Origin: an uncultured Bacilli bacterium
GTDB lineage: Bacteria > Bacillota_I > Bacilli_A > RF39 > UBA660
Reading direction: 5' to 3'
Length of the DNA stretch: 64,000 nucleotides
Assembly (NCBI GenBank): GCA_934085675.1
Contig: CAKOHH010000001.1
Span: forward strand, 62,001 to 126,000
The translations under genes were made by a program, and so were the position numbers. Of this stretch, positions 25,705-36,609 are shown piece by piece. The number at the start of each line of letters is the position of its first letter. The stretch's first letter is position 1. The notes beneath the pieces are model-generated. The model was not told the DNA's origin. It saw only the letters and a list, made by a program, of their open reading frames with translations, and searched no databases.

Positions 25705-27002
25705 TAGTCAGTCATAAAATCTTTCAATTTTTTAGCTCTAGAAGGATGTCTTAATTTGCGTAAAGCTTTAGCCTCGATTTGTCTTATTCTTTCTCTTGTA
25801 ACATTAAACTTTTTACCAACTTCTTCTAAAGTATGACTCGTGCCATCAATAAGGCCAAAACGAAGTTCCAATACTTCTTGTTCTCTTTCTTGTAAAGTTT
25901 CTAAAACAGCCTTAATTTCTTCTTTTAAGATTTCATTGGTGGCATATTCTTCAGGAGTCATTGTATTAATATCTTTTACAAAATCTCCTAAGTGTGAATC
26001 ATCTTCTTCACCAATTGGGGTTTCTAGTGATACAGGATCTTGACTAATCTTAATGACATCACGTACTTTTTCAACGGAAATGCCCATTTTTTTGGCTAAT
26101 TCTTCTTCCGAAGGTTCTCTATTAAGTTCTAGTGTCAATTGTCTTTGAATACGTGCCATCTTATTAATAGTTTCTACCATATGAACTGGGACACGAATAG
26201 TTCTTGCTTGATCTGCTAAAGCTCTTGTGATAGCCTGACGAATCCACCAAGTGGCATAGGTTGAAAATTTATATCCTTTGTCATAGTCAAATTTATCAAC
26301 GGCTTTCATAAGGCCAATATTACCTTCTTGAATAAGATCAAGAAATAAAAGTCCTCGACCAACATATCTTTTCGCAATGGAAACCACTAAACGAAGATTT
26401 GATTCTGCTAATTTATTTTTTGCTTCTTCTTCCCCATTTGCCACTCTTTTAGAAAGTTCTAGTTCTTCTTCAGGAGTTAACAAAGAAATACGGCCAATTT
26501 CTTTTAAATACATTCTCACAGGATCATTAATATTAATATCTTTGGTAATCTCGGCATCATTTAATATAATAGGCTCTTCTTCAATTTTCACACCATCTTT
26601 AGAACCGGTTTCATCTTCTTCACCAATAATAGCAATATCGTTTTCCATTAAGGCATTATATAAATCATCTAAAGAATCATTATCTACTTCAAGCCCTTTT
26701 AAAGCAGAAGCAAGTTCTTCATAAGTGACATGTCCTTTTTCTTTTCCTTTTTTGATTAATTCATTTTTTCTTTCATCAAAAGATTTAATTTCATGAACCT
26801 TAAGACTAACATTTTTCTTTTTAGCAGGTTCTTTTTCTAATAACTCAATTTTTTCTTCTTTGATTTCTTTTTGAAAAGCCATTACTTCTGCTTTACTTGC
26901 CTTACATTCTTTAGCAATTTCTATTACTTCACTTACAAGAAGATATCCTTCTTGTTTTCCTTTTTCTAACAACTCATTTTTTTTCATTTCAAACTTAGTC
27001 AT
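25704..27002 (-). CDS. rpoD: Primary sigma factor RpoD/SigA with two region-1.1-like repeats
   Basis: About 432 residues. Region 1.2 [21 protein letters not shown]; region 2 with [18 protein letters not shown] and [17 protein letters not shown]; region 3; region 4 [31 protein letters not shown]. These give housekeeping promoter recognition (-10 and -35). The N terminus carries two similar segments, [20 protein letters not shown] (about 7-26) and [20 protein letters not shown] (about 78-97), each resembling a sigma 1.1 domain. ATG at 27002 overlaps the dnaG stop; an ATG at 26987 is possible. Confidence 0.96.
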   Translation of the reverse strand: MTKFEMKKNELLEKGKQEGYLLVSEVIEIAKECKASKAEVMAFQKEIKEEKIELLEKEPAKKKNVSLKVHEIKSFDERKNELIKKGKEKGHVTYEELASALKGLEVDNDSLDDLYNALMENDIAIIGEEDETGSKDGVKIEEEPIILNDAEITKDININDPVRMYLKEIGRISLLTPEEELELSKRVANGEEEAKNKLAESNLRLVVSIAKRYVGRGLLFLDLIQEGNIGLMKAVDKFDYDKGYKFSTYATWWIRQAITRALADQARTIRVPVHMVETINKMARIQRQLTLELNREPSEEELAKKMGISVEKVRDVIKISQDPVSLETPIGEEDDSHLGDFVKDINTMTPEEYATNEILKEEIKAVLETLQEREQEVLELRFGLIDGTSHTLEEVGKKFNVTRERIRQIEAKALRKLRHPSRAKKLKDFMTD

Positions 27003-28752
27003 TTTCAACACTTCTTTCTTTTTTTAAATTTTCAGCTTCAATTTTACTTTCAATTATTTTTTGGCCAATTAATTCTTTTTGATAAATATCTACCGTCTTT
27101 TTTTGTTCTTCTTTTAAATCTTTAATTTTATTTTGCAAATTTGTTTGTTTAACACCGTAGATATAATCTCTTAATTTATTTTCTGTCAATTCTTCATCTT
27201 TTATACTGGAAATAAGTCCATATATTTCATCTTTTAAAACAGAATTTTCTATAAAGGATAAAAAATCAGCAAAAATCATTTTCTTTTTATTCATGTAATA
27301 GCCAAGTATTTCAGAAGCTATCTCTCTATACAATGTCTCGGTAAAATAGCCTAACTCATCTTCATAAATTTGAATATATTTTTCATCATTCATCATGTAA
27401 TAAAGAATATTTTTAACACAAGTTAAATATTGTCCTTCTTTTTTCTTTGGTTTAACAGGTTCTTTAGATATTCTTACTTCATCTTTTTGAGGAATATTAC
27501 TTTGTAAAGTTTCGATAGGAATATGATATTCATGAGAAATTTGATTTAAAATAATCCCTTTGGTAATCTCATCTTCCTCTTTTAAAATTTGCAGAACTTC
27601 TTTAATATATGCGGATAATTCACTCGCGTCTTTTAAATTTCGATCTTGTTTTAAATAATTTAATTTAAATTCTAAAAAGGATAAAGGGTGTTCAATATTT
27701 TCTTTCATGGCGTCTGCTTTGAAGGCTAAAATATATTCATCCGGATCTTTTTTGCCACTTAACCTGACAACGTAAACTTCGATACCACTTTTAATTAATT
27801 CTTCCCCAACAGTGTAAGTGGCGGTAAGACCAGCCTCATCATTATCAAGCATAAGAATGACTTTAGAACGAAGATTTTTTAAAATTCTTACTTGTTCTTC
27901 GGTTAGGCTCGTTCCCATTAACGCCAAGGTATTTTTAAAGTCATTAATATACATCCTTATCGCGTCCATGTTGCCTTCCACTAAAATAACTTCTTTTTTA
28001 AGTTGAATATATTTTTTAGCCCGATGATAATTAAATAAAATTTGCCCCTTTCGAAACAAAGGTGTTTCTCTACTGTTAAGATACTTAGGGCCATTACTAT
28101 CTTTGTAAATACGACCAGTAAAGCCCACGACATGACCTTCTAAATCATGAATAGGAAATAAAATACGATTTTTAAAAACATCAGTGTATTCTAAATTCTT
28201 TTGATTTAATAAACCTAAAGATAAGGCTTGTTCTAAAGACATCTTTTTTTTCTCTAAAAACTTAGCTAAATTATTATCATTTAATGAAAGGCCAAGATTA
28301 AATTCTTTTATATCATTATCACTTAATCCTCTTTGATGTAAATAATTTCTTGCTTCGCTTCCGTTATCAGTTTGAATATTATTTTCAAAAAAGAGATTAG
28401 TTAAATCCATGATTTCATAAAGATTCTTGTATTTTTCATTGACATTCGATGTCTTTTCAATATTTAAATTAATACCAACTTTACTGCCAACTTTACTAAC
28501 TGCCTCAATATAACTTATATTTTCATAATCACTAACAAATTTAAAGACATTCCCACCTGCTCCACAAGAAAAACATTTAAACAGTTGTCTTTCTTTAGAA
28601 ACACTCATACTTGGCGAATGGTCTTGATGAAAAGGACATACTCCAAAGTAATTCTTTCCTTTTTGAATAAGAGGAATATATTCTTTGATAATATCCACGA
28701 TATCTGCTTTATTTCTTATTTCATCAATCGTCTCTTGTGATATTTTTGCCAT
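26995..28752 (-). CDS. dnaG: DNA primase
   Basis: 585 residues: N-terminal CHC2 zinc finger ([10 protein letters not shown] and [11 protein letters not shown]), TOPRIM catalytic core with [10 protein letters not shown] and [14 protein letters not shown], and a helical C-terminal domain for helicase binding. Synthesises RNA primers at the fork. The first gene of dnaG-rpoD-trmK. The ribosome site GGGAGGAG is strong. 98 bases separate it from the Rnf-like genes, with a hairpin at 28812-28833 lacking a U-tail. Confidence 0.96.
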   Translation of the reverse strand: MAKISQETIDEIRNKADIVDIIKEYIPLIQKGKNYFGVCPFHQDHSPSMSVSKERQLFKCFSCGAGGNVFKFVSDYENISYIEAVSKVGSKVGINLNIEKTSNVNEKYKNLYEIMDLTNLFFENNIQTDNGSEARNYLHQRGLSDNDIKEFNLGLSLNDNNLAKFLEKKKMSLEQALSLGLLNQKNLEYTDVFKNRILFPIHDLEGHVVGFTGRIYKDSNGPKYLNSRETPLFRKGQILFNYHRAKKYIQLKKEVILVEGNMDAIRMYINDFKNTLALMGTSLTEEQVRILKNLRSKVILMLDNDEAGLTATYTVGEELIKSGIEVYVVRLSGKKDPDEYILAFKADAMKENIEHPLSFLEFKLNYLKQDRNLKDASELSAYIKEVLQILKEEDEITKGIILNQISHEYHIPIETLQSNIPQKDEVRISKEPVKPKKKEGQYLTCVKNILYYMMNDEKYIQIYEDELGYFTETLYREIASEILGYYMNKKKMIFADFLSFIENSVLKDEIYGLISSIKDEELTENKLRDYIYGVKQTNLQNKIKDLKEEQKKTVDIYQKELIGQKIIESKIEAENLKKERSVEND

Positions 28753-28850
28753 ATAACTCCTCCCCTAATAATATATATTACAGGTAAACTCCTCATTTCC
28801 TTTTTTTTATGGCAAAAAAAAGGCGTTTTTTGCATTTCTTTACACAAATT

Positions 28851-29717
28851 TTACACTTTATATTTTATTTTTTGATAAAAAAGGTAAAATAGCATAACTA
28901 TGCTAAAAACAATAAAAACGCCTTCACTTACCCCTAAAAGATTTAAAATGAAGGAAATAAGCCCAATTAATATGCCATAAAGCATTTTGCCCATCCGTGT
29001 TATAGGTGTTATAAAATTGTTCCTTGAAAAATAAATGGCTGCAAAAATTAACGAGCTATTTAAAAGAAAAGTACTTTGCCATAAAGGAGTCTTGACAATA
29101 GAATACAAAAGGCCACTTAACAAATAACTGCTAATTATTATAATAGGAAGATCCTTTTTATAGTAAAAATCAGTACTTAAAAATAAATAAAGGAACAAAC
29201 TCAGAATAATAGAAGTTATCCCAAAAGAGCCTACGGAAATTCCTAATAAAATATCGAGAGTTTGATAAGAATAAGAATACATTTTTTCCATTTCATTTTG
29301 AAGTCCTATATTTTGAATAAAGCAAAAGATAATTAAGAGCATTTTAAATAATAAGACATTTTCTAATTTTATATTTTTTAACTTACAAATACATTGCCAA
29401 AAATTAAAAACACTTAGAAATAAAAGTCCCCATTTAAAAGAAAGAGCTGGAGGAAACAAAAGAGGAAATAAAAGACTATTATTGATTAAAGAAAGCTTAT
29501 TTTCTTTTTTCATTAAAAGAGAAATAATGATACCTTCTCCTAAAGAAATAATAGGTAAAATAAAGTTTCTTAAGGAAGATAAAAAGGGCATTTTGTCCAT
29601 AAAGACATAAGTTAACCCATTTTTATACCAGCCAAAAAGGGTAAATAAAATAAGAAAGACAAACACTCCTTTTTCATAAAAGGCGCTTTTATCTTTATAA
29701 TGAAGATATGTTTTCAT
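28851..29717 (-). CDS. RnfD/NqrB-like membrane protein without flavin site
   Basis: 288 residues, about nine membrane helices. Family resemblance to RnfD: SLLFPLLFPPALSFKWG, GISVGSFGITSIILSL (compare the GSxGExS block) and FAAIYFSRNNFITPITRMGKMLYGILIGL. RnfD/NqrB carry FMN covalently on a Thr in an SGAT-like motif; I see none, and the usual Glu in GSxGE and the Asp before the proline motif are replaced. It overlaps the RnfC-like gene by 4 bases. No RnfA, B, E or G lies nearby. A degenerate or repurposed electron-transfer membrane subunit is the best description. Confidence 0.72.
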   Translation of the reverse strand: MKTYLHYKDKSAFYEKGVFVFLILFTLFGWYKNGLTYVFMDKMPFLSSLRNFILPIISLGEGIIISLLMKKENKLSLINNSLLFPLLFPPALSFKWGLLFLSVFNFWQCICKLKNIKLENVLLFKMLLIIFCFIQNIGLQNEMEKMYSYSYQTLDILLGISVGSFGITSIILSLFLYLFLSTDFYYKKDLPIIIISSYLLSGLLYSIVKTPLWQSTFLLNSSLIFAAIYFSRNNFITPITRMGKMLYGILIGLISFILNLLGVSEGVFIVFSIVMLFYLFYQKIKYKV

Positions 29718-30865
29718 GCCTCTCCCCCCTTTGAAAGATATTTAGAAATATCAATATGACTTGGGCAAATAAAAGTACATAAGCCACATCTATCACAATT
29801 TAATGGCTTTATACGGCCCTTTGTTTTGACACATTCATACACATGACATTTTAAAGGACAGACTTCATTACATTTGCCACAGTTAATACACTCTTTTGTT
29901 TTTTCTTTTTTCTTTTTCATAAAAAAGACAGCTTTAATATCAGGAGTTAAATAAATATTTTCTAGTTCAGATTTTGTTCCCTTCATAAGACTATTAACAA
30001 AAATTTCACAATTATTATCTTGTAAAAGATTAATATTATCCATAATTTCTTTTAAATATGTTCCTACTTTAGTACGACAGACAAATGATTTAGAAAGAGC
30101 ATCTCCTAATATAGTTACGAAAGTAAAATCTTTTTGCCTGCCTTTGACAATTTCGTAATAAATATCGTAAATTTTATCACTTGAAAGCATCAGACAATTT
30201 TCTGTCCATGGTATATATTTTTTAATGTTTTTTTCATCGGCAAGAGGATACTCGTCTTTGACATAAAAAAGTGAAACATTAGGGTAAGTAGAGATATTTT
30301 TTTCAAAACTTAATATACTTTTATAATCAGTCTCTTTTAAAAGAAGACAAGATGATTCAATGTTTAAAGCATCACATAATAAATCAATCATAAGTAAGAT
30401 TTCATTGGCATAGTTTTCATGAAGTTTTTGTTTGTTAAAAATAAATGGTTCATCTTCTATACCATTAATATAAAGCTTTTTTTTATTTTGAAACTTTCTA
30501 AAATCATAGTCTTTATAATTTAATATTTGGCCTTTTAAATTAGGAGAAATGATAGTTGTCGTACCATCCACTCCTTTATAATTGGAAAGTTCTTGATAAT
30601 CATTTTGAATTTGCATAAAAGATACTTCTTTTAAAGTATAGTCTTTTCTTTTGACAATATTTTTAATATAGCCACTGACAGGACTATAGAAATCTTTTTG
30701 CAAATAAGTATATAATAGTTCCCCTTTTAAAACCGTTTTACTTTTTATTTTTAAAATGGCTGTTTCATCTATAGGTAAGAAAACTTTACTAGGATTCATC
30801 ATTTCTTTAATATCATTTTCCATTTTAATATTTATATTTTGCGTTAAAGATAAAATTTTTTTCAC
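29714..30865 (-). CDS. RnfC-like iron-sulfur protein without NADH/FMN motif
   Basis: 383 residues. The N-terminal barrel-sandwich part (about 20-85) resembles RnfC, and YINGIEDEPFIFNKQKLHENY matches the RnfC block normally reading NgaECEPY. The Gly-rich GLGGAGFPT motif that binds FMN/NADH is absent. The C-terminal ferredoxin domain is intact, with CINCGKCNEVCPLKC and CDRCGLCTFICPS for two 4Fe-4S clusters. GTG start at 30865 with GGTGG upstream. A TTTACT-N17-TACAAT promoter is possible near 30880-30910. Probably passes electrons between unidentified partners and the membrane subunit. Confidence 0.78.
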   Translation of the reverse strand: MKKILSLTQNINIKMENDIKEMMNPSKVFLPIDETAILKIKSKTVLKGELLYTYLQKDFYSPVSGYIKNIVKRKDYTLKEVSFMQIQNDYQELSNYKGVDGTTTIISPNLKGQILNYKDYDFRKFQNKKKLYINGIEDEPFIFNKQKLHENYANEILLMIDLLCDALNIESSCLLLKETDYKSILSFEKNISTYPNVSLFYVKDEYPLADEKNIKKYIPWTENCLMLSSDKIYDIYYEIVKGRQKDFTFVTILGDALSKSFVCRTKVGTYLKEIMDNINLLQDNNCEIFVNSLMKGTKSELENIYLTPDIKAVFFMKKKKEKTKECINCGKCNEVCPLKCHVYECVKTKGRIKPLNCDRCGLCTFICPSHIDISKYLSKGGEA

Positions 30866-30900
30866 ACTACCACCAACTATCTATCATTGTAACAAAAATT

Positions 30901-30926
30901 AAAAAAAGAGTAAATTGGCTTTACCC
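30901..30926 (-). terminator. Terminator of the heat-shock operon
   Basis: Minus strand GGGTAAA-GCCAA-TTTACTC followed by seven T's, 8 bases after the dnaJ stop. Confidence 0.88.
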
Positions 30927-30933
30927 TAAAAAA

Positions 30934-32064
30934 TTATAAATGTTTTTTAAATTCTTTAAAAATACTATCATTATCAAGTCCTGTTTCATCTAAGGCATCT
31001 AATAACTTCTTTTGTTCTCTTGTAATCTTTGTAGGCGTAATAACCCTAACAATAACAAATTCATCGCCCTTACGTAGAGAACCAGGAACTTTTAAACCTT
31101 TTCCTTTTAGTTTATATTTTGTTCCACTTTGACAACCTGGTTTAATTTCCATGATGACATTACCATAAATGGTTGGAACTTCTTTTTTACATCCTAAAAT
31201 AGCTTCGGTAATAGTAATAGGCAGTTCGATAGTTAAATTTTCGGCATCTCTTTCATAGAATGAACTTTCAGCAACATGAATTTCTAAATAAATATCACCG
31301 TTTGGACCACCGTTTATACCAGCTTCTCCTTTACCACTTATTCGTAGTTGATGGCCTGTTTCAACACCTTCAGGAATTTTGATTTCAATTTCTTTTTTCT
31401 TTTTAACTTGTCCAGTACCTTTACAACTATTACATACTGTTTTGAATGTTTTACCAGTACCTTCACATTTTGGACAAGCACTTCTACTTTGCATCATCCC
31501 AAATAGACTTCTTTGTTCAGTTACAACATAGCCATTACCATGACAATAGCTACAAACTTCTTCACCAAAGCCACCTTTGCCATGACATTCGGAGCAAGTA
31601 TCATTTAAAGTAAGTTCAATGTCTTTTTGAACACCAAAACAAGCTTCTTCAAAAGTTAAATCAACACGAACTAAAGTATCTCTACCTTTACGAGCTCTTT
31701 GGCTAGTTCTGCTAGTACTTCCTCCCCCGAAAAAGTCAGAGAAATCAGAAAATCCTCCTCCGCCAAAGCCACCGCCGAAGACTTGTCTTAAAATGTCATT
31801 TAAATCGACGTCACTTGCATCAAAGCCAGCACCACCTGAAGACCCATCAAAGGCTGCATGACCAAATTGATCATATTGCCGTCTTTTATTTTCATCGGAT
31901 AGTACCGCGTATGCTTCACCTATTTCTTTAAATTTTTCCTCATCACCCGTTTGTTTGTTATCGGGATGATATTTTTTAGCTAATTTTCTAAAAGCAGATT
32001 TTATTTCATCAGCCGTAGCTGTTTTAGATACACCTAATACTTCATAGTAATCTTTTTTATTCAT
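30934..32064 (-). CDS. dnaJ: Co-chaperone DnaJ
   Basis: 376 residues: J domain with HPD (AKKYHPDNKQ), Gly/Phe region (about 75-120), four CxxCxGxG zinc motifs (CSECHGKG, CSYCHGNG, CPKCEGTG, CNSCKGTG) and C-terminal substrate domains. Stimulates DnaK ATPase and delivers unfolded clients. Last gene of the hrcA operon; its ATG overlaps the pepF stop. Confidence 0.97.
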   Translation of the reverse strand: MNKKDYYEVLGVSKTATADEIKSAFRKLAKKYHPDNKQTGDEEKFKEIGEAYAVLSDENKRRQYDQFGHAAFDGSSGGAGFDASDVDLNDILRQVFGGGFGGGGFSDFSDFFGGGSTSRTSQRARKGRDTLVRVDLTFEEACFGVQKDIELTLNDTCSECHGKGGFGEEVCSYCHGNGYVVTEQRSLFGMMQSRSACPKCEGTGKTFKTVCNSCKGTGQVKKKKEIEIKIPEGVETGHQLRISGKGEAGINGGPNGDIYLEIHVAESSFYERDAENLTIELPITITEAILGCKKEVPTIYGNVIMEIKPGCQSGTKYKLKGKGLKVPGSLRKGDEFVIVRVITPTKITREQKKLLDALDETGLDNDSIFKEFKKHL

Positions 32065-33857
32065 TATTCTTCACCACTTTCTAGTAATTTTTTTAACTCT
32101 TGTACTTTTTCCTCTATAAAATGAAAGACCTTTTCATAAGTTTCTTTTGTAGTTAAATCAATATCGACTTCTTTTAAAATATCTAAGACATTTTTAGATG
32201 AACCACTTTTTAAGAAATTTAAGTATTTTGGAACAAAATTATCTTTATCTTCATAAATATCATTCACAATACTAATGGCACTAATAAGACCAGTGGCATA
32301 TTGATAAACGTAAAAAGGACTATAAAAATGACTTATGCGCATCCATTCATAACGAATATCTGAATCAATAATCACGGAATCTTGAAAATATTCTTTATTT
32401 AAATCATAATAAACATCACTAAAACTTTCTTCTGTTAAAGATTCTTTATTTTGACATTTTTTACTCATTATATTTTCAAATTCAGCAAACATTGTTTGTC
32501 GAAAAATAGTTGCTTTTACTTTGTCTAAAAATTCACATAAATAATATATTTTTTCTTCTTTTTCTTTCGCGTGATCTAACATATAAAAGGAAAGTAAGGT
32601 TTCATTTACCGTAGAAGCAATCTCGGCTAAAAAGATTTCATAACTATAATAAGGATAGCTATTATTTTCTTTGGAATACATAGAATGCACGGCATGGCCA
32701 AGTTCATGAGCAAGAGTACTTACGGAAGAAAAAGTGCCATTAAAGTTTAATAGAACATAAGAATCAGTGTCATAACCACCCCATTGATACGCGCCATTGT
32801 GTTTTCCTTCATTTGGATAAAAATCAACATCATGATTTAAAAACATACTATTAAAATGTTCGAGATAATCTTTTCCTAATGGTTTTAAGGCTTTATTAAC
32901 AAGGGCGATAGCTTCTTCTTTAGTGTATTTTTTGTTACTTTCTTTAACAATAGGAACATAAGTATCATATAAATGATATTCTTTTAAGCCAAGTTTTTTA
33001 GCTTTTAATTTTTGAAATAAAATATTTAAATGATTATATTCATGAACCATTGCTATTAAATTTTCATAAACTTTTTTGTCAACTTCAATACTATCTAAAG
33101 CCATTTCTAAAGCTGTATCATACTTTCTTAATTTTCTTACAAATTCTAATTCTTGATAGTTTCCTTTTAAAAGAGACGCAAAGGTATTTTTATGTTCAGC
33201 ATAATATTTATGATAGTTTTTAAAAGCTGCTTCTCGTACCTTTTGGGAAGGATGTTCTAATAATTCGCCATAGTTGTAATGACTAAGGAAAACTTTTTTA
33301 CCTTCAACAGAAATTGGTTCAAAAAAAGCATCCGCGACATCTAAAGAAGTAAAAGCTTCATCAGGTGTGCCAAAAGCACTCATCGCTGCACTTATAATCT
33401 CTTCTTCTTTTTCACTTAAAACACGTTTTTTTTGCTTATAAAGACGTTTAAAATATAAGACATATTTATCATCATCTAACAGTTTTAAGACATCTTCTAA
33501 ATCTTTTTTCATTAATTCTGAAGTTACAAAAGATTCACTTTCTGATAAAACATTTGCTAAGTTTTCTATTTCTAACATTTTATTTTTAGCTTCATTATTT
33601 CTCGTATCTTCATCATATAAAAATCTAGTATATAATAATAATTTAGCATAACTACGTTCTTCTTTTTCATTTGTTTTTAAATACTCTTTTAAAGAATCTT
33701 TAGAATCTAAAATATGACCACGCATAGAAATTATTTTTTGATTTTCTTTTTTTACGGCAGTTACTAAATCTTGATATTCTTTTTCATCTTTGATTATCTT
33801 AGAAATATCCCAGCAATCATTTTTATCTAATTCGCTTCTTTTTCTTAAATCTTCCAT
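32064..33857 (-). CDS. pepF: Oligoendopeptidase F (M3 metallopeptidase)
   Basis: 597 residues, full length for M3B oligopeptidases. Zinc motif HELGHAVHSMYS (about 386-397) with a downstream Glu (EIFLAEIASTVNE) supplies the ligands. The C-terminal HFYSPFYVYQYATG is also conserved. It degrades short peptides in the cytosol. Unusually placed between dnaK and dnaJ, overlapping dnaJ by one base and 62 bases from dnaK, so it should be heat-induced and could clear peptides made by stress proteolysis. Confidence 0.95.
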   Translation of the reverse strand: MEDLRKRSELDKNDCWDISKIIKDEKEYQDLVTAVKKENQKIISMRGHILDSKDSLKEYLKTNEKEERSYAKLLLYTRFLYDEDTRNNEAKNKMLEIENLANVLSESESFVTSELMKKDLEDVLKLLDDDKYVLYFKRLYKQKKRVLSEKEEEIISAAMSAFGTPDEAFTSLDVADAFFEPISVEGKKVFLSHYNYGELLEHPSQKVREAAFKNYHKYYAEHKNTFASLLKGNYQELEFVRKLRKYDTALEMALDSIEVDKKVYENLIAMVHEYNHLNILFQKLKAKKLGLKEYHLYDTYVPIVKESNKKYTKEEAIALVNKALKPLGKDYLEHFNSMFLNHDVDFYPNEGKHNGAYQWGGYDTDSYVLLNFNGTFSSVSTLAHELGHAVHSMYSKENNSYPYYSYEIFLAEIASTVNETLLSFYMLDHAKEKEEKIYYLCEFLDKVKATIFRQTMFAEFENIMSKKCQNKESLTEESFSDVYYDLNKEYFQDSVIIDSDIRYEWMRISHFYSPFYVYQYATGLISAISIVNDIYEDKDNFVPKYLNFLKSGSSKNVLDILKEVDIDLTTKETYEKVFHFIEEKVQELKKLLESGEE

Positions 33858-33919
33858 AATAAATCCTTTCTAAAATTGGAAAAGAAAGTCCTAGAAACAC
33901 CTAGAACTTTCTAAGAACA

Positions 33920-35749
33920 TTATTTTTCTTCGTAAGAAGCTTCTTCTACACCGTCATCTGTTTTTTTGCTTTCAGTATTATTAGGTGTTTCTGTTTGAGT
34001 TGCTTGATTATTTTTAGCAGCTTCTTCATATGCTTTGGTAGCAAGTTTCATCGCTACTTCATTTAAACTTTCAGTTTTCTTTTTGATATCTTCGACATCA
34101 TTTTTTTCAATAGCTTCTTTTAATTCTTTAATTTTTCCTTCAGCTTCTTCTTTATCTTTGCTATCTACTTTATCGCCTAAATCTTTGATAGCTTTTTCAG
34201 TTTGGAAGATTAAAGCATCAGCGTCATTTTTAGCATCTACTTCTTGTTTACGTTTTTCATCAGCCTCTTTATTAGCTTCAGCGTCTTTCATCATTTTATC
34301 AATTTCTTCATCACTTAAGTTAGTACTAGAAGTAATCGTAATAGATTGTTCTTTGTTAGTTCCTAAGTCTTTAGCTGTTACATGAACGATACCATTGGCA
34401 TCAATATCAAATTTAACTTCGATTTGAGGAACTCCTCTTGGAGCTGGTGGAATATTACCTAATTGGAAATTACCAAGGGTTTTATTGTCACTAGCCATTT
34501 TTCTTTCACCTTGTAAAACGTGAATGTCAACAGCAGGTTGATTATCAGCAGCCGTACTAAATACTTGACTCTTACTTGTTGGAATGGTTGTATTTCTTGG
34601 AATTAAGACAGTCATAACACCACCTAATGTTTCAAGACCAAGTGATAATGGAGTAACATCTAGTAAAACTAAATCGTCCATTTCACCAGTTAACACACCA
34701 CCTTGAATAGCAGCACCCATAGCAACTACTTCGTCTGGGTTAACTCCTTTATGTGGTTCACGACCAAGTTCTTTTTTAACTAATTCTTGAATATAAGGAA
34801 TACGTGTAGAACCACCAACTAAAATAACTTCATCAATATCACTGTTTGACAATTTAGCGTCAGATAAAGCTTTATGAACTGGCTCTAAAGTACTATCAAA
34901 TAAATCACGGTTTAAATCTTCAAATTTAGCTTTAGATAATTCAATATCCATATGAATAGGTCCTTCTGCATTTTGAGAAATAAATGGTAAATTGATTTGA
35001 GTAACACTCATACCAGATAAATCTTTTTTAGCTTTTTCAGCTGCATCTTTAATACGTTGCATAGCCATTGCATCATTTGTTAAATCAACGCCATGTTCTT
35101 TTTTCATCGTATCAACTAGATAGTCCATAACACGTTTATCGAAATCATCACCACCTAAATGGTTATTACCAGCAGTAGCTTTTACTTCGAAAACGCCATC
35201 ACCAATTTCAAGGATAGAAACATCGAATGTTCCACCACCTAAATCGTAAACTAAAATAGTTTGGGTTTTTTCTTGTTTATCTAAACCATACGCTAAAGCG
35301 GCAGCTGTTGGTTCATTAATAATACGTTTAACATCTAAGCCTGCAATTTTACCAGCATCTTTAGTAGCTTGTCTTTGGGCATCATTGAAGTAAGCTGGAA
35401 CAGTAATAACTGCTTCTTTAACAGTTTCACCTAAATAATTTTCAGCATCTTTTTTTAATTTTCCTAAAATCTTAGCTGAAATTTCTTGTGGAGTCCATTC
35501 TTTACCATTAGCACTCACTTTTTCACTTGTTCCCATTAATCTTTTAATAGAAGCAATTGTATTTTTAGGGTTTGTTACAGCTTGACGTTTGGCACGATCA
35601 CCAACTAAAACTTCATCCCCTTTAAAAGCTACAACAGATGGTGTAGTTCTTCCCCCTTCATCATTTGGAATAACAACTGGGCTTCCGCCTTCAATAACAG
35701 AAACACAACTGTTAGTTGTTCCTAAATCTATACCTATAATTTTACTCAT
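33920..35749 (-). CDS. dnaK: Chaperone DnaK (Hsp70)
   Basis: 609 residues: ATPase domain ([53 protein letters not shown]), linker [17 protein letters not shown], substrate-binding domain and a helical lid ending in a disordered Gln/Asn/Thr tail. Holds and refolds unfolded proteins with DnaJ and GrpE. AAAGGAT precedes the ATG. Member of the CIRCE-controlled operon. Confidence 0.98.
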   Translation of the reverse strand: MSKIIGIDLGTTNSCVSVIEGGSPVVIPNDEGGRTTPSVVAFKGDEVLVGDRAKRQAVTNPKNTIASIKRLMGTSEKVSANGKEWTPQEISAKILGKLKKDAENYLGETVKEAVITVPAYFNDAQRQATKDAGKIAGLDVKRIINEPTAAALAYGLDKQEKTQTILVYDLGGGTFDVSILEIGDGVFEVKATAGNNHLGGDDFDKRVMDYLVDTMKKEHGVDLTNDAMAMQRIKDAAEKAKKDLSGMSVTQINLPFISQNAEGPIHMDIELSKAKFEDLNRDLFDSTLEPVHKALSDAKLSNSDIDEVILVGGSTRIPYIQELVKKELGREPHKGVNPDEVVAMGAAIQGGVLTGEMDDLVLLDVTPLSLGLETLGGVMTVLIPRNTTIPTSKSQVFSTAADNQPAVDIHVLQGERKMASDNKTLGNFQLGNIPPAPRGVPQIEVKFDIDANGIVHVTAKDLGTNKEQSITITSSTNLSDEEIDKMMKDAEANKEADEKRKQEVDAKNDADALIFQTEKAIKDLGDKVDSKDKEEAEGKIKELKEAIEKNDVEDIKKKTESLNEVAMKLATKAYEEAAKNNQATQTETPNNTESKKTDDGVEEASYEEK

Positions 35750-35770
35750 ATTTATCTATCCTTTCTTATT

Positions 35771-36061
35771 TTATAAATTTCTTTGAACATCTTGTTCCAT
35801 TTGCTGTCTATATTTATGAACAGCATCTTTTAGTTCTTCATAGGTTGTTTCTTTACCATATTTTTGCTTAAATAATTCTAATAGTTGTGCTTTAGATTTG
35901 GCAAATTGTTCCGTTAATAATTGATAATTATCTTTAAAATTACCCATCATAGCCCACATTTGATATAAGCCCATATCTAATTCTATTTTTTCAGTATCCA
36001 CTAATTTTTCAACTAGAAGACTATCATTTGCAAAAATATTACTATAAAATGTAAAATCCAT
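35771..36061 (-). CDS. Hypothetical 96-aa protein in the heat-shock operon
   Basis: Not recognised. 96 residues, acidic to neutral, nearly all helical; contains LDMGLYQMWAMMGNFKDNYQ and a C-terminal coiled-coil-like tail (EELKDAVHKYRQQMEQDV). No Cys, no membrane segment. Its ATG overlaps the grpE stop (TAATG) and it ends 21 bases before dnaK, so it is made with the chaperones. A small helical helper or adaptor is imaginable; nothing more can be supported. Confidence 0.75.
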   Translation of the reverse strand: MDFTFYSNIFANDSLLVEKLVDTEKIELDMGLYQMWAMMGNFKDNYQLLTEQFAKSKAQLLELFKQKYGKETTYEELKDAVHKYRQQMEQDVQRNL

Positions 36062-36609
36062 TATTCTTCACCCCTTTGATTTACTTTAACCATGGCTGGT
36101 CTTATAACTTTATCTTTATACATATATCCTTTTTGTAAAACGTCTAAAACAATATTATTTTCAAATTCTTCATCATTATCGACTAAGACAGCATTCATAC
36201 TTTTCTCATCAAAAGGATTATGTAAGGCTTCCACTTCTCTAACATCAAATGTTTTTAATATTTCAATCATATTAGCATAAATCATTTTGAAGCCGCTTAA
36301 GAATTTGCTGATTTCATCTGATAAATTATTGTCATCCATTTTAATGGCATGTTCAAAATTATCTAAAATAGGAAGTAATTTTTCAACAATTTCTTCGCCA
36401 TCATATTTTAAAAGACGACTTTTTTCTTCATCGAAACGGCGACGCATATTTTGCATCTCAGCTGATAATCTTAATATTTTTTCATCTTTTAATTTAGATT
36501 CTTCTCTTAATTTTTCCATTTCTACATGATGTTTACATTCTTTATTTTCTTCATGTTTCTTTTTCTTTGCTGTTTCTTTTTTTTCAATTTTCTTTTCTTC
36601 TTTATCCAT
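36061..36609 (-). CDS. grpE: Nucleotide exchange factor GrpE
   Basis: About 182 residues. A Lys/Glu-rich N-terminal tail (1-35) and long coiled coil precede the C-terminal beta domain (VLQKGYMYKDKVIRPAMVKVN). GrpE dimers release ADP from DnaK. The ATG at 36609 follows GAGGAGG and overlaps hrcA by 8 bases. Confidence 0.95.
   Translation of the reverse strand: MDKEEKKIEKKETAKKKKHEENKECKHHVEMEKLREESKLKDEKILRLSAEMQNMRRRFDEEKSRLLKYDGEEIVEKLLPILDNFEHAIKMDDNNLSDEISKFLSGFKMIYANMIEILKTFDVREVEALHNPFDEKSMNAVLVDNDEEFENNIVLDVLQKGYMYKDKVIRPAMVKVNQRGEE

Noticed and set aside
26377..26724. Ser-rich plus-strand frame inside rpoD (likewise 34035-34385 in dnaK and 36287-36529 in grpE)
   Set aside because: They are antisense to highly conserved genes, Ser/Leu-rich as expected for complements of Glu/Lys codons, and lack ribosome sites.
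28812..28833. Inverted repeat GCAAAAAA/TTTTTTGC downstream of the Rnf-like pair
   Set aside because: On the minus strand no U-run follows the stem, so it is not a convincing terminator.
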